Source of the DNA: Pseudomonas fluorescens
Lineage (GTDB): Bacteria > Pseudomonadota > Gammaproteobacteria > Pseudomonadales > Pseudomonadaceae
Assembly (NCBI RefSeq): GCF_902497855.1
Contig: NZ_CABVHU010000006.1
Coordinates: 248,001 to 312,000 of the forward strand
DNA: 64,000 bases
Direction: 5' to 3'
Below, piece by piece: positions 53,189 to 62,738 of the stretch (the stretch's first letter is position 1; each line of letters opens with the position of its first letter). The position numbers and the translations under genes were made by a program. The notes under the pieces were generated by a model. That model did not search any database. It was not told the DNA's origin and saw nothing but the letters and a program-made list of their open reading frames with translations.

Positions 53189-54418
53189 TCAAAACAACGA
53201 AAACGAGTAACTGGCGATCAACCGGTTTTCATCGATGTCGCGGCCGTCGTCGCTGCGGTAGGTCGCATTGCGCCAGCGAACAGAGACGCCCTTCAGGAAG
53301 TCTTGAAAAGCGTAGGTCACGTCGATGTCACGTTCCCATTCCTTTTCGGCGCCCGGTTTGTCCAGGTCCGTCCCGCGGATGTAGGCAGTGAAAAATGTCA
53401 GGCCAGGAATGCCCATAGGCGCGAAGTTGTAACCGTAGCGCAATTGCCAGCTGCGTTCGCCAGCGCTACCGAAGTCATGGTATTGCACGTAGTTGGGCAG
53501 GTAGGGGTTGTTGATGTAGGGGAAGCCGGTTGCACCCTTCATGACTTGATAAGTGGCCATTACGCTGTGGCCGCTATCGAAGTTGTAGCCCACAGCCGCG
53601 GAATAGGCCCGGTTATCGACCTCGCCACCTTTTGCGGCTCCGATATCGCGACTGGAGAAGGCGCGTAAATCGGTGGTCACTTTGCCTTTTCCGAGGCGTG
53701 TGGTGTGAATCAGACCGAGGAATTGCTGGCGATACACATCATCCAGTGCGCCGTAGTAATAGCTACCGGTCAGTGTCGGAGTGATTTGATAGCTGCCGCC
53801 ACCATAACGGAAGTGGTCACCGACGCCGGTGGCCCGATAACGTCCGTCCTTGGCCGCGATGCCGATGTCCCGTTGATCGGTAGAGTCTGGGGTGACGGTT
53901 TTATCAAACTGAGCGACGTTCACCGTCAAATGTTCGATTTCGCTGGAGCTGACCTGCGTGCCCTGGAAAGTCTGGGGAAACAGCCGACTACCATTGAATT
54001 GCAGGACGGGCACCCTAGGCAGTGCGATGCCGTAAGTCAGGGTGGTTTTGGAAAACCTAGCCTTGGCTGCGAGTCCGCCTTTGGAGTATTCATCAGCGGC
54101 CTCACCGGACGCGCGCCGGGGCAATAATCCGCTGCCAGAGCGGTCGGGGCTGGAGTCCAATTGGTAGCCGGCGTATCCCAGCGCATCGACGCCCAACCCA
54201 ATCGTTCCCTGGGTAAACCCGGACTCATAGTTGAGCAAAAAGCCCTGGGCCCATTCATCTCTCTTGGATACACCAACGCCATCTCGAAAGTCGCCGTTAT
54301 AGTAGAAATTACGTGCTTCGACGCTCGCCTTGCTGTCTTCGATAAAGCCTGCGGCCATCGAGGAAATGCTCCAGCAGACACCCGGTACAAACATTGCGAT
54401 AGACAGGGTACGGTTCAT
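53189..54418 (-). CDS. OprD-family outer-membrane porin
   Basis: 409 residues. Signal peptide with cut near SMAAG, then GFIEDSKASVEARNFYYNGDFRDG, the start motif of OprD-type porins. Further family marks are the WAQGFLLNYESGFTQGTIGLGVDALG stretch and the C-terminal YSFSLF. OprD proteins pass specific amino acids and organic acids. It is the last of a minus-strand series with DctA and the PDC-lactonase-like hydrolase, so its substrate is probably a di- or tricarboxylic aromatic-derived acid. Confidence 0.92.
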   Translation of the reverse strand: MNRTLSIAMFVPGVCWSISSMAAGFIEDSKASVEARNFYYNGDFRDGVGVSKRDEWAQGFLLNYESGFTQGTIGLGVDALGYAGYQLDSSPDRSGSGLLPRRASGEAADEYSKGGLAAKARFSKTTLTYGIALPRVPVLQFNGSRLFPQTFQGTQVSSSEIEHLTVNVAQFDKTVTPDSTDQRDIGIAAKDGRYRATGVGDHFRYGGGSYQITPTLTGSYYYGALDDVYRQQFLGLIHTTRLGKGKVTTDLRAFSSRDIGAAKGGEVDNRAYSAAVGYNFDSGHSVMATYQVMKGATGFPYINNPYLPNYVQYHDFGSAGERSWQLRYGYNFAPMGIPGLTFFTAYIRGTDLDKPGAEKEWERDIDVTYAFQDFLKGVSVRWRNATYRSDDGRDIDENRLIASYSFSLF

Positions 54419-54502
54419 TTTTATTATTTTCCTGACACGACGAGCCGCTGTTCGGTACTGGACCGAACAGGCACTCGATTGGAAGTTGTTAGGGGGAGGG
54501 TG

Positions 54503-55816
54503 TTAAGCCTTGCAGCCCAGCTCTTGAGCCAGTTTTTTGCGGTCCAGCTCTTTTTCCCAAGCGGAGACCACCAGCGTTGCCACGCCGTTGCCTACCAGGT
54601 TGGTCATGGCCAGCCCTGTGCCCATGAATCGGTGGATGCCGAGGATCAACACCATGCCGGCCACGGGAACGATTGGTACGACCATCAAGGTGCTGGTCAA
54701 CATCACGAAGGCTGCACCGGACACCCCGCTGGCCCCTTTGGAGGTCAGCATCGCCACGATCACCAGAGTCAGTTGCTGAGACAGGGTCAAGTCGATGTTC
54801 AGCGCTTGGGAAATGAACAGCACTGCCATCGTCAGGTAGATGTTCGTGCCATCGAGGTTGAACGAATAACCGGTCGGAATCACCAGGCCCACGACGGGTT
54901 TGGAGCAACCGAGGCGTTCCATTTTGTCCATGATCTGCGGCAGAACCACTTCTGAGGAACTGGTGCCCAGCACCACCAGCAATTCCTCTTTGATGTAGGC
55001 GAGGAAACGCAGAATGCTGAAGCCGCAAAGCCGTGCAACGCCACCGAGTACAACGACCACGAAAAATATGCAGAGTAAGTAGAAACTGCCAATCAATTTC
55101 AGTAGCGGCAGTAGCGATTCGACGCCGTAAGTGCCGACGGTAAACGCGATGGCACCGAAAGCACCAATCGCAGACAGTTTGGCGATGATGTGAACGATGC
55201 GGAAAAACACTCCTGACAAGCCTTCGATGATGTCGTACACCGGCTTGCCTTTCTCTCCCATAGCCGACAGCGCACACCCGAACAGCACCGAGACCAGCAA
55301 GATGCACAGCACGTTGCCCTCAGAGAATGCCTGGGTGAACGTACTGGGGATGATGCCCATCAGGAAGTCGACCATGTGCAGGTGCTGGGCTTTTTCCGCG
55401 AACCCGGTGACGGCTGAGGCGTCGAGCGTATTGACGTCAACGTTGAAGCCGCCACCGGGGTTGAACAAGTGGCCGCCGATCAACCCGATCAGTAGCGAGA
55501 CCGTCGAAATGATTTCGAAGTACAGCAGCGCCTTGCCGCCGACACGGCCGACCTTTTTCAAATCCCGCATGCCGGCGATGCCGGTGACCACCGTACAGAA
55601 AACGACGGGGCCGATGATCATCTTGATCAGTTTGATGAACGCATCGCCCAACGGTTTGAGGTCAGCAGCGAAGTCAGGCCAGAAGTGACCGACAAGCACA
55701 CCAACGACGATCCCCAGCAGGACCTGGAAATACATCGCACGGTAAAACGGTTGCTTGGTCTTTACGTTAGCGCTGGTCGGTGTCTCGACCTGAGCGGGCA
55801 CAGGGATAGGATTCAT
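54503..55816 (-). CDS. dctA: C4-dicarboxylate transporter DctA (DAACS family)
   Basis: 437 residues with 8 or so hydrophobic segments and re-entrant loops. Diagnostic motifs are [17 protein letters not shown] and [18 protein letters not shown], plus [14 protein letters not shown]. DctA is an inner-membrane symporter for dicarboxylates. Standing next to the PDC-lactonase-like gene and OprD it may import a pyrone-dicarboxylate or related acid rather than succinate. The gap to the hydrolase gene is only about 50 bases. Confidence 0.93.
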   Translation of the reverse strand: MNPIPVPAQVETPTSANVKTKQPFYRAMYFQVLLGIVVGVLVGHFWPDFAADLKPLGDAFIKLIKMIIGPVVFCTVVTGIAGMRDLKKVGRVGGKALLYFEIISTVSLLIGLIGGHLFNPGGGFNVDVNTLDASAVTGFAEKAQHLHMVDFLMGIIPSTFTQAFSEGNVLCILLVSVLFGCALSAMGEKGKPVYDIIEGLSGVFFRIVHIIAKLSAIGAFGAIAFTVGTYGVESLLPLLKLIGSFYLLCIFFVVVVLGGVARLCGFSILRFLAYIKEELLVVLGTSSSEVVLPQIMDKMERLGCSKPVVGLVIPTGYSFNLDGTNIYLTMAVLFISQALNIDLTLSQQLTLVIVAMLTSKGASGVSGAAFVMLTSTLMVVPIVPVAGMVLILGIHRFMGTGLAMTNLVGNGVATLVVSAWEKELDRKKLAQELGCKA

Positions 55817-55869
55817 AAGGTTTACTCACTGCCATCTTATTGTTGGAGGTGTGGCAAAAGGTCCTGCTG

Positions 55870-56733
55870 TCAGCGTCCGTACAGTTTCAGCGGGTTATCG
55901 ATCAATAGTTTCTGGCGCAATGACGGAGCGGTGCAGAAGCGGAACATCAGATCCACCAGACCGCCATCGTTGGGCATGTCTTTGCTGATATTGGGATGTG
56001 GCCAATCGGTGCCCCACAGCACGCGATCCGGTGCTACCTGGATCAGTCGTTCGGCGAAGGGGATAGCATCATCGAACGGTCGACGACCGCTGGACACTCG
56101 CTCGGCGCCACACACCTTGACCCAGGCCAGGGGATTTTCCATCAGATCGAGCAGCGCCAGGAAGGACGATTGTTCAACGCCTTCTTCAGCCTTGACCCGA
56201 CCCATGTGATCGATGATGAATGGCACGGGGATCCGGGCCAGGCGATCGACATAGGTCAGGATGTCCTGAGCGTCGAGATGCAGCACCACATGCCAGCCCA
56301 ACGGCGCGAGCCGATCGACGGTGCGATCAAAAACCTCCAGATCGGGTGCGCCGCCCAGATGCGCGACAAAATTGAAACGAACCCCGCGCACACCGCCGGC
56401 ATCCATCTCGGCGAGTTGGGCGTCGGTTTCGCTGCCGTCGACGATTGCCACGCCGCGATAACGTCCGTCGCTACGGGCAATGGCATCGAGCATGGCGCGG
56501 TTATCAGTGCCGTGGCAGCTGGCCTGGACGATAACGCCACGGCTGAACCCCAGGTGATCGTGCAACGCTCGCAAGGTTTCAAAAGGAGCGTCGGGCGGGG
56601 TGTAGCTGCGGTCGGCGGCGTAAGGGAATTGAGCGGCAGGGCCGAACACGTGGCAGTGTGCGTCCCAGGCACCCGCTGGCAGGGCATGCGCAGGTTGGGT
56701 GGGATTGGAATCCGGAGCCAGGCAACTTTTCAT
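55870..56733 (-). CDS. Amidohydrolase-family hydrolase, 2-pyrone-4,6-dicarboxylate lactonase-like
   Basis: 287 residues from the ATG at 56733, with AGGA 7 bases upstream. Motifs of the LigI group: AWDAHCHVFGP near the N-terminus, the central IIDHMGR, and GTDWPHPN near the C-terminus giving the catalytic Asp. LigI opens the lactone ring of 2-pyrone-4,6-dicarboxylate, a product of gallate or protocatechuate 4,5-cleavage, giving 4-oxalomesaconate. The GalD/GalB/GalC genes upstream use exactly that product, which supports the call. Confidence 0.85.
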   Translation of the reverse strand: MKSCLAPDSNPTQPAHALPAGAWDAHCHVFGPAAQFPYAADRSYTPPDAPFETLRALHDHLGFSRGVIVQASCHGTDNRAMLDAIARSDGRYRGVAIVDGSETDAQLAEMDAGGVRGVRFNFVAHLGGAPDLEVFDRTVDRLAPLGWHVVLHLDAQDILTYVDRLARIPVPFIIDHMGRVKAEEGVEQSSFLALLDLMENPLAWVKVCGAERVSSGRRPFDDAIPFAERLIQVAPDRVLWGTDWPHPNISKDMPNDGGLVDLMFRFCTAPSLRQKLLIDNPLKLYGR

Positions 56734-56847
56734 CAGGTGTCCTTTATTGATCTGCGTTTGAAAGCGATATCTGATGTTCGGCTTTGCAAGCGTCTCGAAC
56801 AACAAAGCCCAAGTACTAGCAGCTATGCTGTTTTTGCATGCGTGACA

Positions 56848-57732
56848 TCAAGGTATGCATATCTCACGGACCATCGCCAACGTCTTCTCAGCCAGACGCG
56901 TCAGCGGTCGCTGCTCGGATGTCGCGATAAACAAATGGGTAGGGATGGACGGTTCGACAATCTGCGCCGCTTTCAATCCGTCGGGCAGGCTGTTGCGGGC
57001 GGCGAGGGCAGATCGGAACAACACGCCGTAACCCATGCCCAGATTGATCAGCTCCAGGAGCGAGGGAATGCTGTCGATTTCCAGGCACACATCCAGTTTG
57101 ATGTCGTGGCGTGAGGCCTGGGTTTCGACCAGTCGACGCAGCGAATGAGGTTCGCTGGGAATGATCAGTGGATAGCGCCCAAGGTCTTGCATCGCGACCG
57201 TGTCAGGCAGGTCCGAGTTGGAGGCGCCGATCAACATCAATGGCTCAGAGTGGATGTGTTCGTAGTGCAACTGCGCACTGTGGGCGGGGTTGAACAGGAG
57301 GGCGAAATCCAGACGGCCCAGCAACAGCCACTCTCGCATGGAATGACTCAAACCCTCCTTGATACCCAAGGAACAACCGGGGAATCGCTCGCGAAAGGCG
57401 GACACCAGGGCCACGGTGTGGCGTCGGGAAATGCTCGGTGGAAGCCCGATCACCACTTTGCCGGACAAAGTATCGCGTTGCTCGCGCAACTCTTCGCGAG
57501 CCACTTGCACCTGCCGCAAGATACCTTTTCCGTGATCGAACAGCCGCTGGCCGGAAGCCGTCAGCAACACGCCACGGCCATGGCGCAGCAGCAGATGCTC
57601 CTGTAATTCAACTTCCAGTTGTCGAACCTGGCGGCTGACCACCGACTGGGAGATATTCAATACCGCGGCCGCTTTGGTAAAGCTTCCGAATTCGGCGACC
57701 CGTACGAAACATTCGAGTTGTTTTAAGTCCAT
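56848..57732 (-). CDS. LysR-family transcriptional regulator
   Basis: 294 residues, N-terminal helix-turn-helix SFTKAAAVLNISQSVVSRQVRQLEVELQ (Nac/Cbl-like in style) and effector domain. It lies in the same direction between the dehydrogenase gene and the hydrolase/dctA/oprD genes, so it may be co-transcribed and control the transport part. Confidence 0.9.
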   Translation of the reverse strand: MDLKQLECFVRVAEFGSFTKAAAVLNISQSVVSRQVRQLEVELQEHLLLRHGRGVLLTASGQRLFDHGKGILRQVQVAREELREQRDTLSGKVVIGLPPSISRRHTVALVSAFRERFPGCSLGIKEGLSHSMREWLLLGRLDFALLFNPAHSAQLHYEHIHSEPLMLIGASNSDLPDTVAMQDLGRYPLIIPSEPHSLRRLVETQASRHDIKLDVCLEIDSIPSLLELINLGMGYGVLFRSALAARNSLPDGLKAAQIVEPSIPTHLFIATSEQRPLTRLAEKTLAMVREICIP

Positions 57733-57759
57733 GAGCCGTTCTCGGGGGAAAAGGTCATG

Positions 57760-58686
57760 TTAACGCTTTTCCTCCGACAGGCTTTCCCGGGTGACTGGGC
57801 TGCCATAAAGCGTATCAACCAGGTGCAACCAGTCGAAAGGCTCGATGCTGGGGTAGTCAAGATCGGCATCAACCATGGCATCCACCAGACCCCGTTGGAC
57901 GGTGACAATCGCTCGGCTCATCGTTGGTGCCACGCCGACGTCGTTCGAGGTTTTCGCCACTTCTTTCATTTCTTCGGAGCGGCGGCGACCATGTTCAGCC
58001 ACGCGGCTGATCAAGTAGTGCGGGAATGCGTCGTCCCAGCCCATTTGCGGGAAACTTTGGTGCAACGACGCGAGCACCTCGCGTTCTGCCTGGTACTGTC
58101 GTGCGGTGCTCAGGCACTCAGTTGTCAGCGCTTCAAGGCCCTTGATCATGATGCTGCGACACATCTTGATCGCCGAAGCGACGCCGACCTCATCGGCCAC
58201 CCGGCGTACGTTCATGCCCAGTTCACCGAGCTGTTCAGCCACCAGCCTGGCAGCTGCTCCGCCGAGCAAAATGGGTGTTTTCAAGCGTTGGGGCGGCACC
58301 GGGGCCATTACGGCAGCATCGATATAGCCGATGCCATGGCTCTGCATGGCGGCGAACGCTGCCCGCTTGGTGGACGGGGCGACCGAATTGATATCGATGA
58401 ACAGTTGCTCGGGTCTCATCAGCACTGCCGCGGCCTGAGCCACAGCCAATGCCTCATCGGCGGTCACAGCTGAAATGACCCAGCCTGCGAGCGCAATGGC
58501 TTGGGCGAAACTGTCGCATAGCTGCACGCCGCATTGATCGGCCTTGTCGTAGAGAGCCGCGCGAGTGCCGGGGTTTTCTTGCAGTCGATCATAGGCGTAA
58601 ACGGTCACACCCGAGGCTGCAAGATCCTCGCCGAAAATGGCTCCAGCCTCGCCGAAGCCGATCAACGCTAAGGTTTTCATGCTCAT
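57760..58686 (-). CDS. NAD(P)-binding dehydrogenase of the 6-phosphogluconate/beta-hydroxyacid type (DUF1932)
   Basis: 308 residues from the ATG at 58686, which overlaps the GalD stop (ATGA) and has AGGTGA upstream. N-terminal Rossmann motif LALIGFGEAGAIFGEDL. The C-terminal half fits the DUF1932-type domain (SAIKMCRSIMIKGLEAL). The family contains beta-hydroxyacid dehydrogenases. Tight coupling to GalD suggests a step in the same acid pathway, perhaps oxidation of a hydroxy-tricarboxylate, but no exact reaction is known to me. Confidence 0.82.
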   Translation of the reverse strand: MSMKTLALIGFGEAGAIFGEDLAASGVTVYAYDRLQENPGTRAALYDKADQCGVQLCDSFAQAIALAGWVISAVTADEALAVAQAAAVLMRPEQLFIDINSVAPSTKRAAFAAMQSHGIGYIDAAVMAPVPPQRLKTPILLGGAAARLVAEQLGELGMNVRRVADEVGVASAIKMCRSIMIKGLEALTTECLSTARQYQAEREVLASLHQSFPQMGWDDAFPHYLISRVAEHGRRRSEEMKEVAKTSNDVGVAPTMSRAIVTVQRGLVDAMVDADLDYPSIEPFDWLHLVDTLYGSPVTRESLSEEKR

Positions 58687-59771
58687 TGAGTCACCTCGTT
58701 CTGCCAGACACTCTGGGGTATACACACGTTACCGTCGAACAGCAGCCGGGCCGTGCGCAGCAGACCGCAACCGGCTAACTCACCGTTTTGCATGTGCAGT
58801 TCGACGGTAAACTCGCCCGTCGGATGTTCTACCGAGAGCTGTACTCGTGCACTTGGCTGCACTTGGGTCAGTCCATCGGTGACAGAGCCCGGAACCTGGC
58901 AGGCGGACGCTACACTCACGGCACCAAATACCCCGATTGACGTGTGGCAGCGATGGGGGATGAAGGTACGACTGCAAATCGCGCCCCCCTCACGGGGAGC
59001 TGCAATCAAGGACACTTTCGGTACGCTGCGCTGGCTGACATCCCCCAGATTCATCAATGGCCCCGCCTCTAAGCGGATGGATTCGAGTACGGCTTTGAGT
59101 TCGCTGTCGGCGTCGAGTTGTTCGGCACTTTCGTAGCCGCTGCGGCCGACATCGGTGGCTCGAATCAAAATCACCGGCATGCCGTTATCAATGCAAGTCA
59201 CGTCAATGCCGTCGAAACGGTCTGTGGGGTTGCCAGTTGGCAACAATGCGCCGCAGCTGGATCCGGCAATGTCTTCAAACTCGATAATCAGGGGGGCGCC
59301 GCTGCCGGGAACGCCATCGATGTTGGCTTCACCCGCGTAACTGACCGTACCGTCAGGGGTGGGGACATGGGCAATGGCAATCTGACCGGTGTTCTCCATG
59401 AAAATCCGCACTGAAGTGAGCGTTTCCTGGACGGTTACCAGTCCGCGTTCGATGGCGAACGGCCCCACACCCGCCAGGATGTTCCCGCAGTTCTGGCCAT
59501 AATCGACTTGGGCCTGCTCGACCAGAACCTGCGCGAACAGGTAATCGACATCGGCGTCCGGCCGCTCCGAGCGGCGGATGATCGCGACCTTGCTGGTCAG
59601 CGAGTTCGCACCGCCGATACCATCGATCTGTCGAGCATCGGGCGATCCCATGACGGCCAACAATACCCGGTCACGCAACGCCCCTTCGACGGGCAGGTCT
59701 GGCGCAAGAAAGTACGCGCCTTTGGAGGTGCCACCGCGCATCATCAGGCACGGAATACGAGTCTGGCTCAT
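58683..59771 (-). CDS. galD: 4-oxalomesaconate tautomerase GalD
   Basis: 362 residues of the PrpF/DapF-fold family: IPCLMMRGGTSKGAYF at the N-terminus, GGANSLTSKVAII, and the Cys-containing DYGQNCGNILAGVGPFA. The GalD enzyme of P. putida converts the keto form of 4-oxalomesaconate to the enol used by GalB. It lies 4 bases behind galC and overlaps the DUF1932-type dehydrogenase. Gene order B-C-D (minus strand) matches what I remember for the P. putida gal cluster. Confidence 0.9.
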   Translation of the reverse strand: MSQTRIPCLMMRGGTSKGAYFLAPDLPVEGALRDRVLLAVMGSPDARQIDGIGGANSLTSKVAIIRRSERPDADVDYLFAQVLVEQAQVDYGQNCGNILAGVGPFAIERGLVTVQETLTSVRIFMENTGQIAIAHVPTPDGTVSYAGEANIDGVPGSGAPLIIEFEDIAGSSCGALLPTGNPTDRFDGIDVTCIDNGMPVILIRATDVGRSGYESAEQLDADSELKAVLESIRLEAGPLMNLGDVSQRSVPKVSLIAAPREGGAICSRTFIPHRCHTSIGVFGAVSVASACQVPGSVTDGLTQVQPSARVQLSVEHPTGEFTVELHMQNGELAGCGLLRTARLLFDGNVCIPQSVWQNEVTQ

Positions 59772-59775
59772 GGGG

Positions 59776-60492
59776 TCATCCTTGCAGGTCGCTGAGGCTG
59801 TCGTAATAGGTCAGGCCCCGGTCGGCGAGTTTCTGACGCATCTCATAGATATCCAGACCCAATTCGCCGGCTGCCAGGCGCACACGTTTCTGCTCTTCGA
59901 GTCGAGCGCGTTGGCGGCTGGCTTCAAATACGTCGGGCAACTCTTCGCAGCGGACAATCACCACGCCGTCATCGTCAGCCACTACCACGTCACCGGGCTC
60001 GACCCATTGGCCGGCGCAGATGATCGGTACGTTGACCGAACCCAGGGTTTCCTTGACCGTGCCTTGGGCATGAACCGCCCGTGACCATACCTTGAAGCCC
60101 ATGTCCCGCAGCGTTCGAGTATCACGCACACCTGCATCGATGATCAGGGCGCGTACCCCTCGGGCCATCAACGAGGTGGCGAGCAAGTCGCCGAAGTAGC
60201 CATCAGTGCAGGGCGAAGATGTCGCGACCACTAGAATGTCGTCGGGTTGGCATTGTTCGACGGCTACGTGGAACATCCAGTTGTCGCCCGGCGCGACCAA
60301 CACGGTCACTGCCGTTCCGCTGATGCTCTGGTTCTGCTGGATCGGGCGAATGGCAGAGTCCAACAGACCTTTGCGGCCCTGGGCTTCATGCACGGTCGCG
60401 ACACCGAAGCGATCCAGTTCGTCGATCAGCGCCGTATCGGCTCGGGGAATGTTGCGCACGACAATGCCGGTTTTTCCGATCAGTGTGCTCAT
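59776..60492 (-). CDS. galC: 4-carboxy-4-hydroxy-2-oxoadipate aldolase GalC
   Basis: 238 residues of the HMG/CHA class II pyruvate aldolase family (RraA-like fold). Active-site segment GYFGDLLATSLMARGVRALIIDAGVRD carries the conserved Gly-x-x-Gly, Arg and Asp. It cleaves 4-carboxy-4-hydroxy-2-oxoadipate into pyruvate and oxaloacetate, the last step of gallate degradation. It overlaps galB by 4 bases. Confidence 0.92.
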   Translation of the reverse strand: MSTLIGKTGIVVRNIPRADTALIDELDRFGVATVHEAQGRKGLLDSAIRPIQQNQSISGTAVTVLVAPGDNWMFHVAVEQCQPDDILVVATSSPCTDGYFGDLLATSLMARGVRALIIDAGVRDTRTLRDMGFKVWSRAVHAQGTVKETLGSVNVPIICAGQWVEPGDVVVADDDGVVIVRCEELPDVFEASRQRARLEEQKRVRLAAGELGLDIYEMRQKLADRGLTYYDSLSDLQG

Positions 60493-61223
60493 GCCAGGTT
60501 CTCCGTCACCCGTGGGAAGATGCTCTGGTAGCCCTCGGCGTAAACAATGTTGCGGGTGGAGGCGATACCCACATTGCGCTTAGCCTGCACGCCGCGTTGC
60601 AGGGCGACGCGTGTGTAGTATTCCCAGAGATGCTCCTGGCCTGCCATGCACTGGATGGAGGCATATTTCTTGTCCCAGACGTCGGTGATATCCAGCAGGA
60701 CATCCGGGCGCCACTCACACTGCTCAGGCTGATGGGGTTCGAAGCAGTACACCGGCGGGGCACCAACAATTTTTTCGCCAGGCTTGTAACCTTCTGCCTG
60801 GGCGATGATGCGCGCTTCTTGAGCCAGGTTCATCGCTAGCGGATGGTCGTAGTTGTATGGGTCTTTCATCGAGTGACTGAGGACGAACTCCGGTTGCACG
60901 CGACGAAACACATCGGCCAAACGAAACAGCGTTTCTTTGTCGGCGCGCATCGGGTAGTCGCCGATGTCGAAGAATTCCACGCTCGCGCCAAGGATCTCCG
61001 CTGCGGCTTCGGCCTCGCTGCGGCGTGCGGTTTTGACCTTGTCTTCAGACATCTCGCCTTTGCGCCAGAGCTTGGCCGACTCACCTCTTTCTCCATAGGA
61101 AAGGCATACGATGTGAACGGCGTGACCTTGTTGGGCATGCAGGGCGATGGCGCCACCTGCGCGCCAGACGAAATCGGCAGAGTGGGCGCTGACGACCAGT
61201 GCGGTTTTTTTTGTATTGATCAT
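60489..61223 (-). CDS. galB: 4-oxalomesaconate hydratase GalB
   Basis: 244 residues from the ATG at 61223 (MINTKKTALVVSAHSADF); the frame extends further but the family starts here. It has the PIG-L deacetylase fold. The usual AHPDD zinc motif is AHSADF, as I remember from GalB of P. putida, followed by VWRAGGAIALH. The zinc-site partner motif is SHSMKDPYNYDHP. It hydrates the enol form of 4-oxalomesaconate. First gene of the galBCD group and divergent from the LysR gene. Confidence 0.9.
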   Translation of the reverse strand: MINTKKTALVVSAHSADFVWRAGGAIALHAQQGHAVHIVCLSYGERGESAKLWRKGEMSEDKVKTARRSEAEAAAEILGASVEFFDIGDYPMRADKETLFRLADVFRRVQPEFVLSHSMKDPYNYDHPLAMNLAQEARIIAQAEGYKPGEKIVGAPPVYCFEPHQPEQCEWRPDVLLDITDVWDKKYASIQCMAGQEHLWEYYTRVALQRGVQAKRNVGIASTRNIVYAEGYQSIFPRVTENLA

Positions 61224-61380
61224 TGGAAGGCTCTTTTTTTGCGGCTGTTTGATGGAGCCCACCTTCGCACTTAGGTCCTGTGGCGAATAATGCGTTCGGC
61301 TGCAAGAGGTATGCGTTTTACTTATCGTTATGAGTTCTGCATGCTGTACGGCCGCTTCCTCGATAACTCGGTAGGTGCAC

Positions 61381-62604
61381 ATGCACAGTCTTAAACTGCC
61401 CAATCTCATGCAGATTCGGGCGTTCCTTCGTGTCGTCGAATACGGCAGTGTATCCAAGGCATCCGCCGTGCTTTTCCGTGCTCAGCCCGCCGTGACGCGC
61501 GCCATCCTTGCCTTAGAAAAACGCCTTGGGGTCTCGCTGTTTGAGCGCAACGTCAATGGTATGCGTCTGACCGATTACGGTGCTGGTGTGGTTCCCAGGG
61601 CTCGTCGTGCCCTGGAGGAATTGCTGGCCGTACCGTCCCTACTTGGTCAGGTGCCGCGTGATGCCGCCGAGCCGCTTTACCTTCTCCAGACCCGGCGCCT
61701 GGAGGTGTTCGCGAAACTCTGTGAAACCCATCATATGCAAACCGCGGCGAGTGCCCTTGGGGTGTCCCAGCCGGCGATCAGTGCCGCGATCAAAGTGCTT
61801 GAGCAGAGTAGCGGTTGCTGCTTGTTTGAACGCACGCCCCACGGCTTACTGCCGACCCGCTCGTGCTTGGCGATATTGCTGCGGGTGCGCCGAGCGCTGA
61901 ATGAGCTTCGCCACATCGACGCAGACATCGCTGCATTAGGTGGCTCTCTTCAAGGTACCGTGCACGTGGGGGCCTTGCCTTTAGGGCGCACGGGAATATT
62001 GCCCGAGGCCATCGTGCGCCTGACCCAGGAACACCCCCACCTACAGATCGTCACCAATGAAAGCCCGTTTGACTTGTTGGCCAGTGAACTGCGCGCTGGC
62101 GATGTGGATTTTATCCTCGGCGCTCTACGCCCGTCGGCCTACGCCAGCGACCTGCATAGCGAGGCGTTGCTGCAGGAAGAAATGGTGATCCTGGTACGCC
62201 GCGACCACCCTTGGCTGAAGCGGACGCCAGTCTATGAAGACTTGAGTGCCGCCCGCTGGATCCTGCCCCGCGCCGGTTCCCCGGCGCGACAACTGCTGGA
62301 CGCGTTTTTCGCCCACATCGGCATCGCCGCACCCAGCTCTGTGATTGAAACGGGCGACCTGGCGATTTTGCGCGGTGTGTTGCTGCGCTCAGACATGCTT
62401 GCCGCCGTTTCGGCACATCAGCTGGAACACGAAATGGCCAGCGGTGATCTGGTGCGACTGCCGCTTTCCCTTCGCCACACCACGCGGCCGATTGGCCTGA
62501 TCTCCAGAGCGGGGGCGCTTCAATCACCAGCCGCGCAGGCGTTGATGGACAAGATTCGGGAGGTGGTAGGGGATACGGCCATGAGAGTTGCAGAGTCGAC
62601 CTGA
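61381..62604 (+). CDS. galR: GalR-like LysR regulator with two helix-turn-helix domains
   Basis: 407 residues from the ATG at 61381 (a GTG two codons earlier is possible), about 100 longer than normal LysR proteins. The extra length is a second DNA-binding domain. The first is at about residues 10-70 (GSVSKASAVLFRAQPAVTRA, LFERNVNGMRLT). The second is at about 100-165 (MQTAASALGVSQPAISAAIK, LFERTPHGLLPT). A normal effector domain follows. It is divergent from galB, the position expected for the activator of the gal genes. Confidence 0.88.
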   Translation: MHSLKLPNLMQIRAFLRVVEYGSVSKASAVLFRAQPAVTRAILALEKRLGVSLFERNVNGMRLTDYGAGVVPRARRALEELLAVPSLLGQVPRDAAEPLYLLQTRRLEVFAKLCETHHMQTAASALGVSQPAISAAIKVLEQSSGCCLFERTPHGLLPTRSCLAILLRVRRALNELRHIDADIAALGGSLQGTVHVGALPLGRTGILPEAIVRLTQEHPHLQIVTNESPFDLLASELRAGDVDFILGALRPSAYASDLHSEALLQEEMVILVRRDHPWLKRTPVYEDLSAARWILPRAGSPARQLLDAFFAHIGIAAPSSVIETGDLAILRGVLLRSDMLAAVSAHQLEHEMASGDLVRLPLSLRHTTRPIGLISRAGALQSPAAQALMDKIREVVGDTAMRVAEST

Positions 62605-62738
62605 CGCAGGTTTGACCCCGGCGTCGTCCCACCATTCGTCAGCAAGATGCCTTGCCCCTTCTTGACAGCCAAGCTGCCTGGGGAAATACTCGCCTCAATA
62701 TTCATATAGATGACTAGATAACAAGGTGAATAAAGTCA

